Shown in pieces: positions 1 through 4,931 of a DNA stretch of 11,771 bases. The notes under the pieces were generated by a model that saw only the letters and a program-made list of their open reading frames with translations, had not been told where the DNA came from and did no database searches. The stretch comes from CAYIRQ01 sp964365905. GTDB lineage: Bacteria; Patescibacteriota; Gracilibacteria; Peribacterales; Peribacteraceae. The stretch is taken from NCBI GenBank assembly GCA_964365905.1, contig CAYIRQ010000036.1, positions 1 to 11,771 of the forward strand. The letters are read 5' to 3'. Position numbers and translations under genes: made by a program. Position 1 is the first letter of the stretch, and each line of letters starts with the position of its first letter.

Positions 1-122
1 AACCTGCTCTTTATTTCACCTCGTCCAGGTGGGGCATTTGAGGGGTAAATGCAGGGAAACCAAAGTAGCCGTAGAGTACAGGGATTCAATCGGCTGTCAA
101 ATAATGAAATAATGACAATATT
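1..122. other. Upstream region of rsmA, no gene recognised
   Basis: No coding region is convincing here. The last 30 bases before the rsmA start are A/T rich, with two ATAATGA-like steps, and could hold a promoter, but no good -35/-10 pair and no Shine-Dalgarno were found. It may include the tail of an upstream transcript that begins outside the window. Confidence 0.4.
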
Positions 123-1013
123 GTGAATATCGCCGCATTTCTCCGCGCGCACGATTTTGTACTCCGAAAGAGCCTTGGCCAGCATTTCCTGACCGACGCA
201 TCCGTGCTTTCGAAGATCCTCGAAACGGCCGCAATCGAACCCTCTGATCACATCGTCGAAATCGGTCCCGGCATCGGCGTCCTCACGAAGGAGCTGCTGA
301 AACATGCAGCGCAAGTGACGGCGATTGAGTATGATCTGCGGCTCATTCCTCTCCTCCAAGAATTCATCACAGAAACAGTGAAGCCTGCGGAGGTTTCTGA
401 GAGCCAGGAAAAGATCCACGCGTCTAATTTTCAATATGTTAACATATTGAAAATAGGGAGTGCTGCCTCTGGGATTCCTGAGACGAAGCTCACAATCGTA
501 CACGGAGATGCTTTGGAGATCCCTTTCCCGAGTGAACCGTATAAAATCGTCGCAAATATCCCCTATCACATCACCTCTCCCCTCCTCCGCCACGCATTTC
601 GGGAATCAGAAGTGCATCCAAAGAGCATGACGCTCCTCATCCAGCGGGAAGTCGCGGAAAAGATCGTTGCAAAGAAAGATTTCGGACTCCTCACTATCCT
701 CGTTTCTCTCTTCGGAACTCCGAAGATCGTGAAGATTGTTCCTCCGGGAGCATTTCTCCCACCACCGAAAGTGGACTCCGCCATTCTGCATATCGACTGT
801 TTCCCGAAACCCCTTGCAAGCCCGGAGATCATCGATGAAGTCTTCCGTCTCACGAAGACTGCCTTCGGTCAGAAGCGAAAGATGCTCCGGAACACCCTTG
901 GAGGACTGGAAAAAGGAATGGAACTTCTCGCAAAAGCAAACATTGATCCCACAAGACGACCACAGATGCTCACGGTAGAGGAGTGGATTCGGTTGGCGAG
1001 AACTCAAGTGTAA
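123..1013 (+). CDS. rsmA: 16S rRNA (adenine(1518)-N(6)/adenine(1519)-N(6))-dimethyltransferase RsmA/KsgA
   Basis: RsmA dimethylates two adjacent adenines in the 3' hairpin of 16S rRNA during small-subunit maturation, using S-adenosylmethionine. The 296-residue protein opens with the family signature KSLGQHFLTD (residues 16-25), has the SAM-binding EIGPGIGVLT (46-55), the acidic IEYD (68-71), GDALEI (128-133) and the catalytic NIPYHIT (145-151, the N-[IL]-P-Y motif of adenine N6 methylation), followed by the conserved PPPKVDSA (213-220). The start is GTG at 123; no in-frame ATG lies close upstream, and there is no Shine-Dalgarno. The odd feature is about 35 extra residues at 83-121, between the acidic strand and GDAL, where relatives have a short loop; this insert holds a perfect 28-bp palindrome. 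The family assignment is secure; whether the insert affects function is unknown. Confidence 0.96.
   Translation: MNIAAFLRAHDFVLRKSLGQHFLTDASVLSKILETAAIEPSDHIVEIGPGIGVLTKELLKHAAQVTAIEYDLRLIPLLQEFITETVKPAEVSESQEKIHASNFQYVNILKIGSAASGIPETKLTIVHGDALEIPFPSEPYKIVANIPYHITSPLLRHAFRESEVHPKSMTLLIQREVAEKIVAKKDFGLLTILVSLFGTPKIVKIVPPGAFLPPPKVDSAILHIDCFPKPLASPEIIDEVFRLTKTAFGQKRKMLRNTLGGLEKGMELLAKANIDPTRRPQMLTVEEWIRLARTQV
427..454. repeat. Perfect 28-bp palindrome inside rsmA
   Basis: Left arm ATTTTCAATATGTT is the exact reverse complement of the following 14 bases, with GTTAAC at the centre. It is read in frame as NFQYVNILKI in the extra loop of RsmA. It is A/T rich in a gene that is otherwise G+C balanced, which suggests an inserted palindromic element rather than native coding sequence. 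Confidence 0.85.
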
Positions 1014-1018
1014 TCAGT

Positions 1019-1084
1019 GTGGCATGGGCTTAAGCCCATGCGTCAGGAGCATTTGCGCAAGCACGGGTTAGAAACCCGTGCCAC
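1019..1084. repeat. Composite palindromic element between rsmA and the first GT2 gene
   Basis: The element is bounded by GTGGCA (1019-1024) and its complement TGCCAC (1079-1084). Inside are two hairpins: a perfect 20-bp palindrome at 1022-1041 centred on CTTAAG, and GCACGGGTT / AACCCGTGC at 1061-1081 with a 3-nt loop. It begins 5 bases after the rsmA stop and could also act as a transcription terminator or mRNA end stabiliser, though no T-run follows. It looks like a dispersed REP-type repeat. Confidence 0.75.
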
Positions 1085-1090
1085 AATCCT

Positions 1091-1113
1091 AGCCCGAACC
1101 CGAATCCGAACCC
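1091..1113. repeat. Short degenerate CCGAA(C/T) tandem repeat
   Basis: Four imperfect units of the form CCGAAC/CCGAAT follow each other directly upstream of the -10-like box of the next gene. Read on the minus strand they give an alternating Gly-Phe/Leu string, which is not a credible protein. Possible slippage-prone spacer in a promoter region. Confidence 0.5.
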
Positions 1114-1119
1114 TATACT
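1114..1119 (+). promoter_or_regulatory. -10-like TATACT box, likely leaderless start for the first GT2 gene
   Basis: TATACT matches the TATAAT consensus at five of six bases and ends 7 nt before the ATG at 1127, so transcription would be expected to begin at or next to the start codon. No matching -35 hexamer is seen 17 bases upstream. There is no Shine-Dalgarno before this ATG, which fits a leaderless message. Confidence 0.45.
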
Positions 1120-1126
1120 CTCCTGC

Positions 1127-2140
1127 ATGCGCCTCACGGCCGGCCTCCTCACCCATAACTCCGAGCAATATGCGTCCCGATGCCTCGAGACACTGGTCGC
1201 ACAAACGGGACTCGGGATTCTCGGCAAAGACTGGCAGATCGTGTGCCTCGATAATGCATCCGAAGGTCGCATCGCGCTCGCGCGCCTCGAAAGCAAGTTC
1301 CGGAATGTGATCTTCCAGAAAGAACATCGGAATCTTGGTTTCTCGAAAGCGCATAACCTCATCATGCGAACCTATCCTGCGGAGTTCCATGCAGTGCTCA
1401 ATATCGATGTTCTTTTTGCCCCTGATTACCTTACAAAGCTTCTTGCCGCTCTCGAGAAGTATCCACACGCGGGATCCGCGGTCGGAAAACTGAGGCGTTG
1501 GAAACTGGGGGAAGGAGAAGAACGCACGAACATCATTGATAGTGCAGGCATCTCTGCAACGAAAACGCACGCGTTCTCTGATCGTGGGCAGGGAGAAACG
1601 GATCATGGGCAGTACGATGAACCGCGCGAAATCTTCGGAGGAACTGGCGCCGCAGTTGTCTATCGAAGATCAGCCTTGGAGAACATTGCCTATGTGTCAA
1701 CTGTTAAGAGTCAACTGTCAACTGCCAGAACGGAGTTCTTCGATGAAACGATGTTCATGTATAAGGAAGACATCGATCTCGCGTACCGCCTGCTCGTTGC
1801 AGGGCACCCCTGCCGTTATGTGCCTGAGGCATTTGCTTGGCATGCGAGAGGGTCCGGAAAAGAGCACAAACGTCGAAAACGTCGCACAGCCGAACGCGTG
1901 CTCTCAACAGCACACGAAACACTGCTCCTCCGAAAACACCAGACATTTTGGCCCGCCGAAATTCAAAGGCGAACCGCGGTGCGGCAATGCGCACGCTGGA
2001 CGTATCTCTCACTCCTCGAGCCTCACGTATTCTTCGGAGCCCGGAAACTCCTGCGTTCGCTCAGAGAGGAAGCACTGAAGCGGCAAACTGCGACCAAACA
2101 TACGGTGCCTTTCGCTGACCTTACCCGATTCTTCACGTAA
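1127..2140 (+). CDS. Glycosyltransferase family 2 protein, rhamnosyltransferase-like
   Basis: A GT-A fold glycosyltransferase of 337 residues, expected to move a sugar from a nucleotide donor onto a cell-envelope glycan at the cytoplasmic face. The N-terminal strand TAGLLTHNS, then LDNASEG (41-47), NLGFSKAHN (69-77), a DxD-like NID (92-94), GQYDEPREIFGGTGAAVVYRR (near 161-181) and the acceptor-side KEDIDLAYRL (213-222) with a trailing WHARG are the usual order in COG1216 enzymes. The basic C-terminus (246-337) may bind the membrane or acceptor. Start ATG 1127 is preceded by a TATACT box and no Shine-Dalgarno. Residues 190-202 (VSTVKSQLSTART) look inserted between conserved blocks and come from a repeated GTCAACTG motif. 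The acceptor and donor sugars cannot be told from sequence. Confidence 0.88.
   Translation: MRLTAGLLTHNSEQYASRCLETLVAQTGLGILGKDWQIVCLDNASEGRIALARLESKFRNVIFQKEHRNLGFSKAHNLIMRTYPAEFHAVLNIDVLFAPDYLTKLLAALEKYPHAGSAVGKLRRWKLGEGEERTNIIDSAGISATKTHAFSDRGQGETDHGQYDEPREIFGGTGAAVVYRRSALENIAYVSTVKSQLSTARTEFFDETMFMYKEDIDLAYRLLVAGHPCRYVPEAFAWHARGSGKEHKRRKRRTAERVLSTAHETLLLRKHQTFWPAEIQRRTAVRQCARWTYLSLLEPHVFFGARKLLRSLREEALKRQTATKHTVPFADLTRFFT
1696..1725 (+). repeat. GTCAACTG microrepeat inside the first GT2 gene
   Basis: GTCAACTG occurs at 1696, 1710 and 1717. The segment stays in frame and adds about a dozen residues between conserved parts of the glycosyltransferase. It looks like a local slippage or repeat expansion tolerated in a surface loop. 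Confidence 0.6.
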
Positions 2141-2157
2141 TTCTTGCGAGACGCTAT

Positions 2158-2190
2158 CGTGTCATCCTGAGCCCGCCGAGGGATGACACG
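2158..2190. repeat. TGTCA-type palindromic repeat / possible terminator
   Basis: Perfect 10-bp arms CGTGTCATCC (2158-2167) and GGATGACACG (2181-2190) enclose 13 bases with the recurring core TGAGCCC. It lies 17 bases after the stop of the first GT2 gene. It belongs to the same family as the copies at 2432-2454, 9441-9508 and 9860-10027. It could end or protect the upstream transcript, but no T-run follows. Confidence 0.75.
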
Positions 2191-2215
2191 TAGCGAGCTC
2201 ACCATGACACATTTA

Positions 2216-2256
2216 TTTCCACTCATTGTTCATTTTCCACTGTCCATTTTCCATTC
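2216..2256 (+). repeat. Imperfect TTTTCCA-type tandem repeat before the second GT2 gene
   Basis: The spacer is built of near-copies of CATTTTCCACT / CCATTTTCCATT in direct orientation, ending just before the ATG at 2259. There is no Shine-Dalgarno and no TANNNT box at 6-9 nt, so this pyrimidine-rich low-complexity stretch is what separates the two glycosyltransferase genes. Confidence 0.5.
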
Positions 2257-2258
2257 GC

Positions 2259-3104
2259 ATGCCGCTGATCTCCACCATCGTCCTCAACTACGAAACTCCC
2301 GGTGCCACCAAAAAATGCATCGAAGCATTGCAGAGGCAGAGCATTGCCAACCAACTGGAAATCATCGTCGTCGATAATGCTTCGAGGGATAATTCGATCG
2401 CACAGCTCCGCTCATTCAAAGAAATACAAACGTGTCATCCTGAGCGGGTGACACCTGAAGTAAAGATTTCCATTCTCGAAGCAAAGACCAATCTCGGGTA
2501 TGGGGCTGGCAACAACCTTGGCGCTGCATCCGCGAGAGGCGAATTCCTCCTGATCGTGAATCCGGATACGGCGCTTCGGCCGGATGCGCTCGGGAAGATG
2601 GTGCAATTTCTGAAGGAGCATCTTGATATCGGCATCGTCGGCCCACAACTCATACTTCCCGACGGGACAATCCGCGATTCGTATCGCACGTTCCCGACGG
2701 TCGCCGATATCTTCATCAAGCGCAGTTTTCTGCGGTTCTTCTTCCCCTCACGCATGCGGAGCTATCTCCAATGGGACGCGAGTCCCTATGACACACGGGA
2801 CACCGACTGGATCGTGGGCGCATGCCTCTTCCTCCGGCGGGATTTCTTTCAGAAGCTCCATGGATTCGATGCGCGTTTCTTTCTCTTCTTCGAAGACACG
2901 GACCTCTGCAGGAGATGTTGGGAAGTAGGAAAACGTGTGGTCTATTTCCCCGAAGCACAGGCGGACGACAGCGAGCATCGCCTGAGCTCCGGAGGAATGT
3001 TCTCGTTCCTCAGGAGGAAGACCGTTCGGGTGCATCTTGTGAGTGCGGCAAAGTACTTTTGGAAATGGAGAAGGGGGGAAGTAAGGAAGGTACAAAGAAC
3101 GTAA
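2259..3104 (+). CDS. Glycosyltransferase family 2 protein, WbbL/rhamnosyltransferase type
   Basis: A 281-residue GT2 enzyme of the COG1216 type that probably adds a rhamnose-like sugar to a lipid-linked or surface glycan. The order is typical: STIVLNYETP (5-14), IIVVDNASRDNS (35-46), NLGYGAGNNLG (78-88), the metal-binding NPDTALRPDAL (101-111), GPQLILPDGTIRDSYRTFPT (128-147), DTDWIVGACLFLRR (181-194), and FFLFFEDTDLCRRCW (207-221) with the catalytic-region acidic pair. The start at 2259 was chosen because MPLISTIVLN begins the fold; the frame stays open 11 codons further upstream, but that stretch translates the low-complexity repeat. Residues near 58-66 (TCHPERVTP) are encoded by a TGTCA-type palindrome inserted in frame. 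It follows another GT2 gene, so the pair may serve one envelope pathway. Confidence 0.9.
   Translation: MPLISTIVLNYETPGATKKCIEALQRQSIANQLEIIVVDNASRDNSIAQLRSFKEIQTCHPERVTPEVKISILEAKTNLGYGAGNNLGAASARGEFLLIVNPDTALRPDALGKMVQFLKEHLDIGIVGPQLILPDGTIRDSYRTFPTVADIFIKRSFLRFFFPSRMRSYLQWDASPYDTRDTDWIVGACLFLRRDFFQKLHGFDARFFLFFEDTDLCRRCWEVGKRVVYFPEAQADDSEHRLSSGGMFSFLRRKTVRVHLVSAAKYFWKWRRGEVRKVQRT
2432..2454. repeat. TGTCA-type palindrome inserted in the second GT2 coding sequence
   Basis: GTGTCA (2432-2437) pairs with TGACAC (2449-2454), with the family core CCTGAGCGGG between. It is read in frame, adding a short peptide containing CHPER between the IIVVDNAS and NLGYG blocks. The core and arms match the intergenic copy at 2158-2190, so this is the same repeat family inside a gene. 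Confidence 0.75.
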
Positions 3105-3121
3105 GGTAGGTAATTACTTTC

Positions 3122-3150
3122 TTGACCATTGCTCCGACGTTCCCTAATCT
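3122..3150 (+). promoter_or_regulatory. Probable promoter of the bL25 gene
   Basis: TTGACC (3122-3127) resembles a -35 box, and TAATCT (3145-3150) fits TANNNT with exactly 17 bases between them. The -10-like box ends 9 nt before the ATG at 3160, and the spacer CCTCCCGCT has no Shine-Dalgarno, so the message would be leaderless or nearly so. This separates bL25 from the glycosyltransferase genes. Confidence 0.45.
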
Positions 3151-3159
3151 CCTCCCGCT

Positions 3160-3867
3160 ATGGCAACCAAAACTCCGACGCTTTCGGTCCAAACCCGCAC
3201 GACGCGCGGGAAGCTTGTGAAAGGACTCCGGAAGAAAAATCAGGTTCCCGGCGTTCTCTATGGATTCAAGATTGAATCAACCCCTATCGAATGCGCCGAG
3301 AAGGAGTTTCACAAGGTGTACGTTCAAGCGGGAGAGAGCACGGTCGTCGATCTCAAGTTCCAGGAGAAGACAATCCCCGTCCTGATTCACGATATCGCGT
3401 TCGATCCCATCACGGGGCAATACGCCCATATCGATTTTCTCGCGCTCGATCTTATGAAAGAAGTCACGACGCATGTGCCACTCATTCTCACAGGCGAAGC
3501 TCCCGGGGTGAAGGAGCATGGTGGAATGCTCGTGCATAACCGCGACTCGCTCATCGTACGATGCCTCCCCAAAGATCTTCCGCACGCGATCGAGGTGGAT
3601 GTGTCCTCCCTGGCGAATTTTCACGACACCGTTACGGTGGCAGCGCTGAAAGTTCCCGCGAACGTAAAGATCGAAGAGAAGCCGGAGGAGATCGTCGCAT
3701 CTCTCATCCCGCCACGGAAGGAGGAAGAGGTCATCCCCGTTACAACCGCAGTCGAGGGAGTGCCAGCGGAAGGTGCTGCGGCAGCTCCGGGCGCGGTTCC
3801 CGCAGAAGGCGGGGATGGCGCCACACCTCCTGCAGCCAAGGGGAAAGAGGAGAAACCCGGCAAATAA
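3160..3867 (+). CDS. rplY: 50S ribosomal protein bL25, CTC (two-domain) form
   Basis: bL25 binds the loop E region of 5S rRNA in the large ribosomal subunit. The 235-residue protein has the N-terminal L25 domain (about 5-95: TRTTRGKLVKGLRKKNQVPGVLYG pattern split across 12-35, then PVLIHDIAFDPITGQYAHIDFLAL) and the TL5/CTC C-terminal beta domain (about 98-187: VPLILTGEAPGVKEHGG, LPHAIEVDVSSL, VKIEEKPEEIVASLIPP). A 45-residue tail rich in Ala, Pro, Gly and Glu, ending in charged residues, follows; such tails are common in long CTC-type proteins and are probably disordered. The start ATG 3160 is preceded by a promoter-like pair. It lies 17 bases upstream of the DUF3048 gene and may be co-transcribed with it. 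Confidence 0.95.
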   Translation: MATKTPTLSVQTRTTRGKLVKGLRKKNQVPGVLYGFKIESTPIECAEKEFHKVYVQAGESTVVDLKFQEKTIPVLIHDIAFDPITGQYAHIDFLALDLMKEVTTHVPLILTGEAPGVKEHGGMLVHNRDSLIVRCLPKDLPHAIEVDVSSLANFHDTVTVAALKVPANVKIEEKPEEIVASLIPPRKEEEVIPVTTAVEGVPAEGAAAAPGAVPAEGGDGATPPAAKGKEEKPGK

Positions 3868-3884
3868 TTCTTTGCTCTCTCTTC

Positions 3885-4931
3885 ATGACGAAACGTCGTA
3901 TCCTCGCAGTCGCACTTCCGTGGGCAGCCGCGCTCTTTTCGTGCGCTGTCGTTGCAGTCCTCGTCCTCAATGCATTCGCGATTCGCGGGAGAAGCGAAGC
4001 GGAAGAACCAGGCGAAAACATGGGGGTGGTCCAAACTGCACTCCGAACGATTGAGGAGGGAGTCCTCTCAGCGCTCTCGATGGTGCCAACAGGGAAATCT
4101 TCCAGCCCGATCGTTGCAGCAATCATTGAAAATCATAAGGAAGCACGGGATGATCAACAGGGACTCACCGAAGCGATCGCAGTCTTTGAAATGATCGTGG
4201 AAGGGGATATCACCCGCTTCCTTGCTCTCTATTCTGCAAACGATCTTCCAAAAAATATCGGTCCCTGCCGCTCTCTCCGGCTGGCGTTCCTTGAGGCAAC
4301 AGGAATCTATCGCCCTCTCTACCTCCACATTGGCGGAAACCATCTCGCCTATGAGTATTTGCAGGCGCATCCCGAACTCCGGCATCACGACGGCATTCGC
4401 TATGATGGAAAAACATATCATCGTGATGCAGCAATACCTGCGCCGCATAATGTCTTCATGGATCAAAACGCACTAAACGGCGTGCTCAAAGACACAAAAG
4501 GACTTCGGGATGTGCCCCTGCCACTCTTTCCGTACGAAAACACGATTCCGGATGGAGCAAAGCCCGCATCGGAAATCACCGTGGATCTCCAGAGTCCCGA
4601 TCACAATGTCACCTATACCTACGATGCTTTCGAGAGGCGGTATCGCCGGGCCATCGCAGGCGCACCACGCCAATCACTCCCGGCAAACGTCCTCCTCCTC
4701 GAGACGGTCATGGACGGCTACGGCACCCCCGGTGCGATCCCCTGGACGAAAACGTTCGGGAAAGGCCGTCTCTTCTTCGCGACGAGAGGAAAGATCTTCG
4801 AGGGAACGTGGATGCGGGAGGAAGAGGGCGCGTTCAGCTTCAAAGATCCAAAGGGAAATGCACTCCCCTTCTCGCGCGGACAAACGTGGATCATGATGAT
4901 TCCGAGCCTCAGAGCAGTGAAGGCGAAGTAA
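3885..4931 (+). CDS. DUF3048 domain-containing protein, membrane-anchored (YerB-like)
   Basis: A 348-residue protein of the DUF3048 family (YerB of Bacillus is a member); no biochemical role is firmly established. Residues 1-33 (MTKRR then a run of hydrophobic residues to about 30) form a signal anchor or signal peptide, so the rest should lie outside the cytoplasmic membrane. Family landmarks are IGPCRSLRLAF (125-135), PLYLHIGGNHLAYEYL (144-159), YHRDAAIPAPHNVFM (178-192) and the C-terminal FSRGQTWIMMIP (329-340). The start at 3885 was chosen because the membrane segment begins there; the open frame upstream only re-reads the bL25 gene. No Shine-Dalgarno is visible. Its last 23 bases overlap the end of the convergent ATP-grasp/DUF1704 gene. 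Confidence 0.87.
   Translation: MTKRRILAVALPWAAALFSCAVVAVLVLNAFAIRGRSEAEEPGENMGVVQTALRTIEEGVLSALSMVPTGKSSSPIVAAIIENHKEARDDQQGLTEAIAVFEMIVEGDITRFLALYSANDLPKNIGPCRSLRLAFLEATGIYRPLYLHIGGNHLAYEYLQAHPELRHHDGIRYDGKTYHRDAAIPAPHNVFMDQNALNGVLKDTKGLRDVPLPLFPYENTIPDGAKPASEITVDLQSPDHNVTYTYDAFERRYRRAIAGAPRQSLPANVLLLETVMDGYGTPGAIPWTKTFGKGRLFFATRGKIFEGTWMREEEGAFSFKDPKGNALPFSRGQTWIMMIPSLRAVKAK

Noticed and set aside
1043..1606. Minus-strand 187-codon frame opposite the first GT2 gene
   Set aside because: It overlaps the conserved glycosyltransferase motifs of the plus strand and includes the low-complexity CCGAAC repeat as coding; no family resemblance.
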